Shown here: one piece after another, positions 24,358-31,429 of the stretch | How the letters are laid out: each line of letters starts with the position of its first letter | Position numbering within the stretch: position 1 is the first letter of the stretch | Assembly (NCBI GenBank): GCA_947165595.1 | Contig: CAMVAV010000013.1 | Coordinates: 1 to 44,588 of the forward strand | Source of the DNA: an uncultured Clostridia bacterium | GTDB taxonomy: Bacteria > Bacillota > Clostridia > Oscillospirales > Oscillospiraceae | Length of the DNA: 44,588 nucleotides | Direction of reading: 5' to 3' | The notes under the pieces: generated by a model | What the model was told of the DNA's origin: nothing | What the model saw: the letters and a program-made list of their open reading frames with translations, nothing else | The model's database searches: none | Translations under genes and position numbers: made by a program

Positions 24358-26788
24358 GCTCATCCGCCTCCTCCGCGCTGCCGGACAGCAGCTCCAGCTT
24401 TGCCTCGCCCTCCACCGTCGCGTGCAGGATGCCGGTCACGGTGCCGTTGATCTCGCCGCGCACCATGCCGTCCACGGCGATGCGGCCGCGGGACTCATGG
24501 TGCCGCAGCGCGCTCGGGACGGAGAAGGAGGTCTTTTCGATGACCCGGCCGCCCAGCAGCAGGATCTGCGGCAGGGTAAACATGACGAGGATGATCGAGA
24601 TGATCGTGCCGCGGCCGAGACTCTGGCCGATGCCGACGATCGTGCCCTCCGAGCTGATCTGACCGAGGATGAAGCCCGCGGAGGCGAGGATCGAGCCGGA
24701 GGTCAGGATGGTCGGGAAGGCGAAGTTCATCGTCTCGATGATCGCGTCGCGCGGCTCCATCTGGTGCTGGAGCTCCGTGTAGCGGCTGGCGATGACGATG
24801 GCGTAGTCGATGTTCGCGCCCATCTGGATGGACGAAACGATCAGGTATGCGATAAAGAACAGGTCGACGTGCGTGAATACCGGAATGGAGAAGTTGATCC
24901 AGATACTGCCCTGGATGACCAGGATCAGCAGCACCGGCATACCCGCGGACTTGAAGGTGAACAGCAGCACCACCAGAACGATCAGGATGGACATGACGCT
25001 CACGACCACGTTGTCGCGGGCGAAGGACTTTTTGAACTCATAGGCGTTCGTCGAGTTGCCGACGACGTAGATGCGCCCGTCGGGATAGCGCTCCTGCGCG
25101 GCGGCGGCGATCAGGTCGGTGAAGGCGTAGGTCTCGTCGCCGCTTTCGGGCAGATTGAGGTAAATGAGCATGCGGCTGAAGTCCTCGCCCTGGAGCTGGA
25201 GCTTGCCGTTGCGCATCTGCGTCGCCGCGTCGTCGAGCTTCTGGCGCGTCTCGTCCGGCAGCGTCACAAAGCCCTGGTCCACATAGTCGCAGACGTAGAG
25301 GAAGATGTCGATCAGCGGCACGTCGTAGCTCGCGACGCCGCTGACCAGCTTGCCGTACTCCTCGTGCTCGGTCGCGTAGGCGGTGTAGACGAGCTGCGCG
25401 ACCTCATAGTCGATGTCGGCGAGCTCCGCGAACTGGCGCGGCGTCAGCTTGTCGGTCAGCGTGTAGCCGTCGAGCGCCTCAATGTTGGAAAGGCCCATCG
25501 TCGAATTGACCTGCGGCATGGCGTCGAGCTGGGTGAGGATGGAGCGCTCCTTCTCGTAGTCGCCGGACGGGACGACCAGCGCGACGAGGTTGGAGGAAGT
25601 GAAATTCTCCTTTATCATATTCGCCGCGATCTGCTGCTCGTTGAGCTTGGGCGTGACGATCGTGTCGTAGCCGTAGACGTAGGGACAGCGACTCGATACG
25701 AAGTAGCCGCCCACCACGAGCCCCGCGAAGACGAAGGGCACGACGAAGCGCGTCGCGTAGGCAAACTTGCCGACGAAGGGAATCTTCGGCACAAAGTCCT
25801 TGTGCTTGGTCTTGTCCATCAGCGGCCCGAACAGCACCAGCAGGCCCGGCATGAACACGAACACGGAGAACAGCGCGTAGAAGATCGCCTTGATGAGGCA
25901 GATGCCCATGTCGGGGCCGAGGCGGAACTGCATGAAGAGCATCGCCACCAGGCCGCCGATGGTCGTCAGGCTGCTCGCGCCGATCTCCGGGATGCCCTTG
26001 CTCAGCGCGATGATCGCCGCCTCGCGAATCTCGTGCGTGGCGCGCTCCTCCTTGAAGCGGTTGCAGAGGATGACCGCGTAGTCCAGCGAAAGCGCGAGCT
26101 GGAGGATGCTCGTAACCGAATTGGACACGAAGGAGATCTTGCCCAGCAGGAAGTTGGTGCCCATGTTCAGCACCATGGCGCTGACGAAAGTGAGCGCGAG
26201 CACGGGAATCTCCGCGTAGGTCTGGGAGGTGATGACCAGCACCGAGACGACGATGACCGCCACGATGACCATGATGACGTTGACCTCCGATTGGATGATC
26301 TCCGCCAGCTGATTGCCCAGCGTCGTGCTCAGATAGGTGTCGTAAGCGGCGTAGCGCTCGAGCACAAGGTTGAGGGAATCGAGGCAGCGGCCGTCCTCCT
26401 CGGGGTAGTCGAACGTGATGTCGTACAGGGCGGAGACGTTGTTGTAGTGGTCTGTCGTGTTGTCAAAGGTCACGCCCTGCACGCCCTCGACCGCGCGGAT
26501 CTCGTCCGCGATCTCCAGCGCGCGGGCATAGGTGACGTTCGCGATCATCAGCTTTGCCGAGCCGAAGGTCGTGAACTGCTCCTTCATCACGTCGAGCCCC
26601 TTGCGCGTCTCCGAGGTCTTCGGCAGATACGCCGTCAGATCGTTCTCCACCTCGACCCAGGTCCGCGAGATCGCGGAAAAGATGAGCGAAATGCCGATCA
26701 GCAGGAAAACAAGGTTCCTTTTATCGACGATGAAGGTGGCAAGCTTCATCATAAAGCTCGTATTTTCCTTTCCGGTCTGCTTGCTCAC
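24350..26788 (-). CDS. MMPL/RND superfamily transporter
   Basis: 812 residues from a GTG at 26788 with AGGGAG 8 bases upstream. Two homologous halves, each with one TM helix, an extracytoplasmic domain (~45-165 and ~370-585) and five further TM helices, 12 TM in all. The presumed proton-relay aspartates are seen in SLDYAVILCNRF (D236) and NIDYAIVIASRY (D661). MMPL proteins of Firmicutes export lipids or other hydrophobic compounds using the proton gradient; the substrate here is unknown. Its extracytoplasmic loops lack the long coiled-coil insertion found in many Firmicute relatives; a similar helical stretch is instead in the partner protein just downstream, whose start overlaps this stop by a few bases. 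Confidence 0.92.
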   Translation of the reverse strand: MSKQTGKENTSFMMKLATFIVDKRNLVFLLIGISLIFSAISRTWVEVENDLTAYLPKTSETRKGLDVMKEQFTTFGSAKLMIANVTYARALEIADEIRAVEGVQGVTFDNTTDHYNNVSALYDITFDYPEEDGRCLDSLNLVLERYAAYDTYLSTTLGNQLAEIIQSEVNVIMVIVAVIVVSVLVITSQTYAEIPVLALTFVSAMVLNMGTNFLLGKISFVSNSVTSILQLALSLDYAVILCNRFKEERATHEIREAAIIALSKGIPEIGASSLTTIGGLVAMLFMQFRLGPDMGICLIKAIFYALFSVFVFMPGLLVLFGPLMDKTKHKDFVPKIPFVGKFAYATRFVVPFVFAGLVVGGYFVSSRCPYVYGYDTIVTPKLNEQQIAANMIKENFTSSNLVALVVPSGDYEKERSILTQLDAMPQVNSTMGLSNIEALDGYTLTDKLTPRQFAELADIDYEVAQLVYTAYATEHEEYGKLVSGVASYDVPLIDIFLYVCDYVDQGFVTLPDETRQKLDDAATQMRNGKLQLQGEDFSRMLIYLNLPESGDETYAFTDLIAAAAQERYPDGRIYVVGNSTNAYEFKKSFARDNVVVSVMSILIVLVVLLFTFKSAGMPVLLILVIQGSIWINFSIPVFTHVDLFFIAYLIVSSIQMGANIDYAIVIASRYTELQHQMEPRDAIIETMNFAFPTILTSGSILASAGFILGQISSEGTIVGIGQSLGRGTIISIILVMFTLPQILLLGGRVIEKTSFSVPSALRHHESRGRIAVDGMVRGEINGTVTGILHATVEGEAKLELLSGSAEEADEHE

Positions 26789-26844
26789 GAATTCATCTCC
26801 CTGCGCCCCGTTCGGGGGCGAATCAAATCATGCTGCAAAACTAT

Positions 26845-26872
26845 ATACTATCACATAATCAAAAAAATGCAA
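26845..26872 (-). promoter_or_regulatory. Probable promoter of the MMPL-GLUG operon
   Basis: On the minus strand TTGCAT (26872-26867), 16-base spacer and TAGTAT (26850-26845), in an AT-rich stretch ~57 bases before the GTG start. A TATATA box one step further is an alternative -10. Confidence 0.5.
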
Positions 26873-26926
26873 GTAATTGTGCGTTAATTTGTCGATAAGA
26901 AGCGAAAATGCACCGTTTTTTCGGAC

Positions 26927-26955
26927 TTGATTTTTCCCCGTGTTTCGCATATGAT
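26927..26955 (+). promoter_or_regulatory. Promoter of the riboswitch-CDF transcript
   Basis: TTGATT (26927-26932), 17-base spacer, TATGAT (26950-26955). Transcription would begin at about 26962, right at the proposed riboswitch. Confidence 0.75.
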
Positions 26956-26960
26956 AATAC

Positions 26961-27045
26961 GCAACTGAACAGGCCCACAGGGAGCCGGGTCACGCACGTG
27001 ACAGTGGATGGATCGCATCTACGGGACAGGAGCACTGCCCCGCGG
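26961..27045 (+). ncRNA. Probable NiCo (czcD) metal riboswitch
   Basis: The leader holds the recurring conserved blocks I associate with the NiCo/czcD aptamer: AACTGAACAGG, CAGGGAGCCGGGTC, GTGACAGTGGATG and finally CGGGACAGGAGCACTGCCCC, separated by short helices (GTCAC/GTGAC, GGATG/CATCT). Known members sense Co(II), Ni(II) and, by later work, Fe(II), and switch on metal exporters. The gene behind it is a cation diffusion facilitator, exactly the expected target. A GCGGGTG/CACCCGC stem with a T7 loop (27042-27062) follows, before the ribosome site, and may be part of the expression platform. The identification is from memory of the motif, not from a covariance model. Confidence 0.7.
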
Positions 27046-27088
27046 GTGTTTTTTTCACCCGCAGTACAACGATATGCGGAGGCGCCGT

Positions 27089-27964
27089 ATGGAAAACCGT
27101 TCTCAAATCGCGATGCGCGTTTCGTACGTCAGCATCGCCGTCAACCTCTTGCTGTCCCTGCTGAAGCTTGCCGCCGGCCTGCTCGCCCGCTCCGGGGCGA
27201 TGGTGTCCGACGCGGTGCATTCCGCCTCGGACGTGTTCAGCACGCTGGTCGTGATGGTCGGCGTGCGGCTCTCGTCCAAGGACTCCGACCGCGAGCATCC
27301 CTACGGGCACGAGCGCATGGAGTGCGTGGCGGCGATCGTGCTCGCGGCGGTTCTGTTCGCCACGGGGCTTTTCATCGGCTACGGCGGCGTGCGGAAGATC
27401 GTCGGGGCGGAGACGGAGGACCTCGCCGTGCCCGGACTGCTCGCGCTCGCCGCGGCGCTGGTGTCCATCGTCGTCAAGGAGGCGATGTTCTGGTACACGC
27501 GGCACTACGCGCGGCAGGTGGACTCCGACGCGCTGATGGCGGACGCGTGGCACCACCGCTCCGACGCGCTTTCCTCCGTCGGCGCGCTGCTGGGCATCGG
27601 CGGGGCGCGGCTGGGCTTTCCCGTGCTGGACCCGCTGGCGAGCGTGGTGATCTGCATTTTCATCGGCAAGGCGTCGTTCGACATCTTTCGCGACGCGGTC
27701 GACAAGCTGGTCGACCACAGCTGCGACGAGGAGACGGAGGCGGCGATCCGCGGCGCCGCCCTCGCGCGCGAGGGGGTGGAGCGGATCGACCTGCTGCGCA
27801 CGCGCGAATTCGGCAGCCGCATCTACATCGAGATGGAGATCGCCGTCAATGGGGAGCTGCCCCTGCGCGAGGCGCACGCCGTCGCCGAGGCGGTGCACGA
27901 CGGCATCGAGGCGGCGTTTCCCAAGGTCAAGCACGTGATGATCCACGTCAATCCCGCCGAATAG
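27089..27964 (+). CDS. Cation diffusion facilitator (CDF) family metal exporter
   Basis: 291 residues from the ATG at 27089, six bases after GGAGG; upstream in-frame starts would lie inside the riboswitch. Six TM helices are followed by a ~80-residue cytoplasmic domain. The two metal-site motifs are complete: DAVHSASD (D41, H44, D48) and DAWHHRSD (D152, H155, D159). The second site's HxxxD pattern is that of the CDF transport site. It exports divalent cations in exchange for protons. The upstream riboswitch points to Co/Ni/Fe rather than zinc. The MamB/FieF-like pattern fits iron or cobalt export (inference). Its original terminator has been split by an insertion at 27994. Confidence 0.93.
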   Translation: MENRSQIAMRVSYVSIAVNLLLSLLKLAAGLLARSGAMVSDAVHSASDVFSTLVVMVGVRLSSKDSDREHPYGHERMECVAAIVLAAVLFATGLFIGYGGVRKIVGAETEDLAVPGLLALAAALVSIVVKEAMFWYTRHYARQVDSDALMADAWHHRSDALSSVGALLGIGGARLGFPVLDPLASVVICIFIGKASFDIFRDAVDKLVDHSCDEETEAAIRGAALAREGVERIDLLRTREFGSRIYIEMEIAVNGELPLREAHAVAEAVHDGIEAAFPKVKHVMIHVNPAE

Positions 27965-27984
27965 AAAAAACCATAAAAAAAGCT

Positions 27985-27993
27985 CCCGCCGGG
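27985..27993 (+). repeat. Left copy of 9-bp target-site duplication (CCCGCCGGG)
   Basis: CCCGCCGGG directly abuts the left inverted repeat of the insertion; the identical nine bases abut the right end at 30323-30331. Joining the outer flanks through one copy restores a perfect hairpin terminator. Confidence 0.85.
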
Positions 27994-28006
27994 CAATGCC
28001 ATTAAG
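27994..28006 (+). repeat. Left terminal inverted repeat of the insertion
   Basis: CAATGCCATTAAG, matching the complement of the right end at 30309-30322 with one substitution and one extra terminal A on the right. Confidence 0.8.
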
Positions 28007-28042
28007 ATAAAAATTATAATCTGTCAAAGAGTATATTCAGAA

Positions 28043-28084
28043 CGGCGGAAACCCTTGAAAAATAAGGATTTCCGCCGCTTTTCT
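28043..28084. terminator. Hairpin terminator inside the left end of the insertion
   Basis: GCGGAAA and CCTT pair with AAGG and TTTCCGC around a GAAAAAT loop, followed by GCTTTTC on the plus strand. It can stop CDF read-through in place of the broken terminator, and lies just beyond the methyltransferase stop on the other strand. Confidence 0.75.
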
Positions 28085-28151
28085 ATGCCCATTTGTCGCT
28101 TAAACCTACTAATAGTATTAAACACTATTACCCAATAATAAAAAACGTCTG

Positions 28152-29108
28152 TTAAATTGTTGTTGCCGCGAGTTCTGCGCCGAACAAGTCAAACAGGGTC
28201 ATCTGTCCGCTTTCTCTCATCCTTGTTTCGTATTTCTGTCGAACCTCTTGCATAAATTCTTCGACGGCATCGGGATGATTTTTAAGAAACCATTTAATGT
28301 GATTTCTAATATATTCTTCACGTATTTCTGCGTCATTCAAATCGTTAGGAACACGTTTCATTCTTTCATCTATGCTATCGAACCCTTTGAATTCTTCTGC
28401 AAGACGTTCCTTTGTCATCTCTATATAATCGGGGTTTATATCAATACCTATACCATTTCTATCCGTTTGTTGACAAACCCTTAATGCTGTACCACTCCCA
28501 ACAAAGGGGTCAAGGACAATATCTCCCGGATTTGAGGATGCTAAAATCATACGCTCAAATAGCCCCTCTGGCTTTTGAGTCGGGTGTTGTTTCCGATTCT
28601 TGTTGCAGTAGTGCATATGGGAAAACTCCCATACATTACCGGGATTAGCCCCGCGCATATTATTTACAGACCGATAGAACTTTTGCGGCACTCTAATATC
28701 ATCCAAATGGAACACATACTCTTTCGGGGATTTTGTAAACATCAATATATCATCGTGTCGCGGTGAAAATCCTTTTGTTTTTCCAATACCTTGTGTATAA
28801 AACCATGTTATCCAAGAATTAAACGTCATTTCTAACTCTTGTTCTAAGATTGTGTAAACATAGGAGATATACCGCATACCCATAAAGACATACAAGGTTC
28901 CATTATCAGTAAGAACGCGCCTTGCCTCTTTCAGCCATTGATGCGAAAATTCAAGATATTCCTCAAATTCAAGTTTGTCTTGATTGTTCCCATAGTCTTT
29001 ATTGAGATTATATGGCGGGTCTGTCACGATTAATTGAATACTTTTATCAGGAATCTTTTTCATTTCTTTGATGGCATCGCCACATATCGCTTTTATTACT
29101 TTATCCAT
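28152..29108 (-). CDS. DNA methyltransferase of a type II restriction-modification system (beta class)
   Basis: 318 residues. Catalytic motif IV DPPYNL lies at residues 30-35 and the SAM-binding motif I DPFVGSGT at 200-207; the order IV then I defines the beta class, and DPPY suggests N6-adenine (N4-cytosine is possible). HPTQKPEGLFERMI is the conserved motif X region. A ~100-residue C-terminal extension (from ~225, charged and helical) is unusual for the class and may contact DNA or a partner. The recognition site cannot be read from sequence. Its start overlaps the end of the endonuclease gene by 13 bases, and both lie in the AT-rich insertion. Confidence 0.92.
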   Translation of the reverse strand: MDKVIKAICGDAIKEMKKIPDKSIQLIVTDPPYNLNKDYGNNQDKLEFEEYLEFSHQWLKEARRVLTDNGTLYVFMGMRYISYVYTILEQELEMTFNSWITWFYTQGIGKTKGFSPRHDDILMFTKSPKEYVFHLDDIRVPQKFYRSVNNMRGANPGNVWEFSHMHYCNKNRKQHPTQKPEGLFERMILASSNPGDIVLDPFVGSGTALRVCQQTDRNGIGIDINPDYIEMTKERLAEEFKGFDSIDERMKRVPNDLNDAEIREEYIRNHIKWFLKNHPDAVEEFMQEVRQKYETRMRESGQMTLFDLFGAELAATTI

Positions 29109-29857
29109 TGGTTTTTTGCTGCCTCTCTGTAAAAATCGTCAAAAGACCTGCGTGAACTGTGCAGATACTTTTGGTCAAGCAGTTGGCACATTTCCCACGT
29201 GGTTCTGTATTGATATGTCACGTAATGAATATCTTTAATTTGAATCTGCCCTGTTCCAAGTGCAGGATTATAGTTTATGTCAGCGTCGCTAATGAACTTC
29301 AGGTCATAAGCATTATAGTTTACAACTTCCATAATACCATCAACAAGCCCGGTTTCTTTGTTTCTCTCTGAATAAACACGGTGTTTAATTGAGAGTATGA
29401 TAAACATGAAATCAGGGTCTTTGACATAGGCTGTTCTGATTCTTGAAAAGGATGTAATATTAGGGCCTTTTCCACTGTTCGGAATGTCATCTGCAGTTGC
29501 CTTTACGTCAACGTTCCCAGTCAAAACGGAACGGCCTTTTCTGAATTGAAGAATAACATCAGCTATTCCAAGACGCTCTTGTGCTTCAACGTTGATAAGG
29601 TGATATTCATTATTCATATCATCCCGAATACCCGCAAATACTTCGCCCGCCCATGCTTCAATCATAGGTCCTGCAATTTTGTTGATGTTTTCAAGGGGCA
29701 ATCCCATTCGCAGATTTGTGTTGATAATAATCTTGTTGTCATTCGCAGTCCTACGTGAATCTAATATCGATGTGATTTGGCGTATGACAAAAGCTGAATC
29801 TTCACGGTAGGTCGGTGATTCCTGCGGAATCTTGAAAACTAAATCTTCATATCCCAT
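29096..29857 (-). CDS. Probable type II restriction endonuclease (PD-(D/E)XK-like)
   Basis: 253 residues from the ATG at 29857, behind AAAGGG; a GTG nine bases upstream is less likely. I do not recognise the exact family. GIADVILQF (D100) followed by GNVDVKATA (D117, K119) fits the D...DxK core of PD-(D/E)XK nucleases, with E72 in the preceding helix as a further candidate. The position directly before a coupled DNA methyltransferase, and the low GC content shared with it, make a cognate endonuclease the best call. It should cut unmodified foreign DNA in the cytoplasm. Confidence 0.78.
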   Translation of the reverse strand: MGYEDLVFKIPQESPTYREDSAFVIRQITSILDSRRTANDNKIIINTNLRMGLPLENINKIAGPMIEAWAGEVFAGIRDDMNNEYHLINVEAQERLGIADVILQFRKGRSVLTGNVDVKATADDIPNSGKGPNITSFSRIRTAYVKDPDFMFIILSIKHRVYSERNKETGLVDGIMEVVNYNAYDLKFISDADINYNPALGTGQIQIKDIHYVTYQYRTTWEMCQLLDQKYLHSSRRSFDDFYREAAKNQWIK

Positions 29858-30018
29858 TGCAAACACCCTTTCTATCGTTCATTATCTCTATCCTATCATC
29901 AAGGAAACATTCCATAGCGGCAGTGATTCTTGCAAGCGCGTCCATTGATGCGGTTTCATTCTTGCCCGTTTTGGCAAGTACGTTTGTGCTAATGTCTGCC
30001 GCTTTTCGTTTTTGTCAT
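29848..30018 (-). pseudogene. Decayed XRE-family HTH regulator (remnant)
   Basis: The minus strand encodes ADISTNVLAKTGKNETASMD followed by ALARITAAMECFLDD, a clear recognition-helix and C-terminal part of small XRE-type repressors. The frame is blocked by TGA just upstream. The likely old start, ATG at 30018 with MTKTK, lies in another frame, and the N-terminal helices are missing. The fragment ends by overlapping the endonuclease start by 10 bases. Small XRE regulators often sit before restriction genes as control proteins, so this may be the dead controller of the system. Confidence 0.6.
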
Positions 30019-30022
30019 GCCT

Positions 30023-30130
30023 TTATTCTCTGAACTGCGCTGTATTCAGTTTGTATGGTACTTTTAATATAACATGCTCAGGGACTGAATGCAACACATT
30101 GCTTTTTTCTTCTAACTTAATGGGTGATGT
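30023..30130 (-). pseudogene. Short coding remnant upstream of the XRE fragment
   Basis: An open stretch on the minus strand reads TSPIKLEEKSNVLHS and then VPEHVILKVPYKLNTAQFRE before a TAA. It looks like the C-terminal tail of a longer protein, but a stop lies shortly upstream and no start or ribosome site is seen. It resembles the tails of large recombinases, but I cannot name it safely. It supports the view that the insertion has lost genes. Confidence 0.35.
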
Positions 30131-30248
30131 AAGATAATTCTATTACAACGGACGGTGTTGGGGTGTGCATGGCATTTTTTTACTCGCGTGGATGCGCAGT
30201 ACACGGGGTTTTAGTGAAGAAAACATTGAACTGTCAAAAAATGAAAAG

Positions 30249-30287
30249 GCATGGGGCGCTCCGCAAAGGAGTATCCCATGTCTTTTT
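30249..30287 (+). terminator. Plus-strand terminator near the right end of the insertion
   Basis: Stem CATGGGGCGCTCC against GGAGTATCCCATG with a small internal mismatch, GCAAA loop, then TCTTTTT. Confidence 0.6.
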
Positions 30288-30308
30288 CTGCCTGCTTAGC
30301 TGCCTAAA

Positions 30309-30322
30309 CTTAATGACATTGT
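30309..30322 (-). repeat. Right terminal inverted repeat of the insertion
   Basis: Reads ACAATGTCATTAAG on the minus strand, matching the left end at 27994-28006. Confidence 0.8.
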
Positions 30323-30331
30323 CCCGCCGGG
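30323..30331 (+). repeat. Right copy of 9-bp target-site duplication (CCCGCCGGG)
   Basis: Identical to 27985-27993. It is followed by AGCTTTTTT, the second half of the original terminator; the left half AAAAAAAGCT stands before the left copy. Confidence 0.85.
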
Positions 30332-30341
30332 AGCTTTTTTA

Positions 30342-30791
30342 TTATGAGAGATAGTGGATCGCACAGGCGACGAGAATGCCGAGCAGCACGCCGGCGGCGA
30401 CCTGAAACGGCGTGTGTCCGACGAACTCCTCCAGCACGGTCTCGGGGTCGCCGCCCTCGAGCATGTCCTTGATGAGCTTGTTGAGCACCGCCGCCTGCTT
30501 GCCGATCTCCTGCCGGGAGTTCATCGCGTCGTGACAGGTGATGATGGCGAGAATGACGCTGACGGCGAACACGGGCGAGTCCGCCCCGCAGCGCAGCGCG
30601 CACATCGCCGCCGTGGCGGAAACGGTCGCGGAGTGGCCGCTGGGCATTCCGCCGTCCCCCACCAGGCGGCTCCAGTCGATGCCCTTGTTGACGATGGCGT
30701 GGATGATGGTTTTGAGCACCTGCGCCGCCAGCCACGCGGCGACCGGCGCGATCAGGATGCGATTTGCAAGCAGCTGACGAAAAAAGTCCAT
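30342..30791 (-). CDS. DUF212 / divergent PAP2 family membrane protein
   Basis: 149 residues from the ATG at 30791, which lies behind GGGGG and downstream of a good promoter; an ATG at 30824 overlaps the -10 box. GDGGMPSGHSA and CHDAMNSRQEIGKQA, then FVGHTPFQVAAGVLLG, are the conserved blocks of the YuiD-like DUF212 family, a divergent branch of the PAP2 acid phosphatase/haloperoxidase fold. Four to five hydrophobic segments are present. The PSGHSA and final GHTPFQV histidines match the phosphatase catalytic signatures, so it may act on a lipid or isoprenoid phosphate at the membrane; the substrate is unknown. Its 3' end abuts the insertion. Confidence 0.88.
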   Translation of the reverse strand: MDFFRQLLANRILIAPVAAWLAAQVLKTIIHAIVNKGIDWSRLVGDGGMPSGHSATVSATAAMCALRCGADSPVFAVSVILAIITCHDAMNSRQEIGKQAAVLNKLIKDMLEGGDPETVLEEFVGHTPFQVAAGVLLGILVACAIHYLS

Positions 30792-30824
30792 TTTGCATGC
30801 CCCCGGAGCATATGCTTTTTCCAT

Positions 30825-30854
30825 ACTCTATCACGCAAAAACCCCTCTCGTCAA
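30825..30854 (-). promoter_or_regulatory. Promoter of the DUF212 gene
   Basis: Minus strand TTGACG (30854-30849), 18-base spacer, TAGAGT (30830-30825), placing the start of transcription about 25 bases before the chosen ATG. Confidence 0.65.
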
Positions 30855-31002
30855 CGGTTTCCCGACGCCGAAGGCAAAAAACGCGCCGCTGCGGCAAAAA
30901 AGAGCGGTTTTCCGCGGCCTTGGGGGCGGCTGCGGGAGACCGCTTTTCCGACGCGCGCGTCATCCTTTCGGAGGGAAGGCGCGGCGCGCGGGAGTCAAGG
31001 GT

Positions 31003-31269
31003 TCAGGCGGAGGCGCGGGAGAGCCCGCCGAGCATCACGTGCTCGGGCAGGGGGCGGCTGTCGAAGCCGAGGACCTCGCCGTCCGTCTCGTCCACGTAGC
31101 AGTCGTACTGCGTCCAGTCGCTCGTGAAGCGCACCTCGTAGAGCCCGTCGGCGCGGAGGATGGAGAGGTCGCCCAGCTCCCGGCTGTCGAGGCCGGCGTA
31201 AGCGGCGGCGGCGAGGACGGCAGCGTCGGCGCTGACGGCGAGCGGAAGCGTATAATGATTGTTCTTCAT
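31003..31269 (-). CDS. Small PepSY-like protein
   Basis: 88 residues with AAAGGAGC before the ATG. The core YEVRFTSDWTQYDCYVDETD followed by GEVLGFDSR is a single PepSY-type repeat (a strand with a Tyr/Val pattern, then 'tGeVl'). There is no signal peptide or TM helix, so unlike many PepSY proteins it should be cytoplasmic. It lies downstream of the two-component genes but is separated from the kinase gene by a terminator, and its own promoter shares a 24-base motif with that of the response regulator gene. It is therefore a likely target of that regulator. PepSY domains are thought to restrain proteases or sense extracellular conditions; the role here is unknown. Confidence 0.75.
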   Translation of the reverse strand: MKNNHYTLPLAVSADAAVLAAAAYAGLDSRELGDLSILRADGLYEVRFTSDWTQYDCYVDETDGEVLGFDSRPLPEHVMLGGLSRASA

Positions 31270-31341
31270 GGTAAGAAGCTCCTTTCAGATTCGTATGTCG
31301 TTTCCGCCGGGGCGGAAGCGGTTGGTTCCTTTGATGGTTCC

Positions 31342-31365
31342 AGCATAAACGGGAATTCTAAGAAA
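31342..31365 (-). promoter_or_regulatory. Predicted operator/promoter before the PepSY gene
   Basis: On the minus strand it starts TTCTTAGAATT and ends TTATGCTG, with TATGCT as a likely -10. It matches 19 of 24 bases of the motif before the response regulator gene (33478-33501). A second half-site-like CTTAATT lies 11 bases further upstream. Confidence 0.6.
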
Positions 31366-31373
31366 AAAATTAA

Positions 31374-31412
31374 GAAGCGGGATTTTGGGGAAAAATCTCA
31401 AAGTCCCGCTTC
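31374..31412 (-). terminator. Terminator of the two-component operon
   Basis: 14-bp stem (GAAGCGGGATTTTG against CAAAGTCCCGCTTC, one G-T pair). On the minus strand it is followed by TTAATTTTTTTC. It lies 17 bases beyond the kinase stop codon. Confidence 0.85.
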
Positions 31413-31429
31413 CTGTCCTGTTTCGTTTT

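Larger units (their letters stand above)
27994..30322. mobile_element. Transposon-like insertion carrying a restriction-modification system
   Basis: 2329 bases, plainly AT-richer than both flanks. Ends: CAATGCCATTAAG at 27994-28006 and, inverted, ACAATGTCATTAAG at 30322-30309 (12 of 13 aligned bases equal). Both ends are flanked by the same nine bases, CCCGCCGGG. It holds a methyltransferase, a restriction endonuclease, a frameshifted XRE remnant and another coding remnant, but no transposase. It looks like a non-autonomous element moved in trans, or one whose transposase was lost. The target was the loop of a bidirectional terminator between the CDF and DUF212 genes. Confidence 0.82.
30140..30322. 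other. Non-coding right end of the insertion
   Basis: No gene is supported. It holds a hairpin (30249-30287) in which CATGGG and CTCC pair with GGAG and CCCATG, followed by TCTTTTT on the plus strand, and then the right terminal inverted repeat at 30309-30322. Confidence 0.55.

Noticed and set aside
19273-24450. A 1725-codon plus-strand frame opposite the GLUG protein gene
   Set aside because: The minus-strand frame has a signal peptide, GLUG repeats and TM helices with a proper ribosome site; the plus frame has only biased composition.
27042-27062. Classic rho-independent terminator right after the riboswitch
   Set aside because: The T-run is in the loop of the GCGGGTG/CACCCGC stem rather than after it, so it does not fit the standard form; kept only as a possible expression platform.
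28043-28075. Single repeat unit of a CRISPR-like array
   Set aside because: It is one hairpin with an interrupted stem; no second copy with spacers exists in the window.
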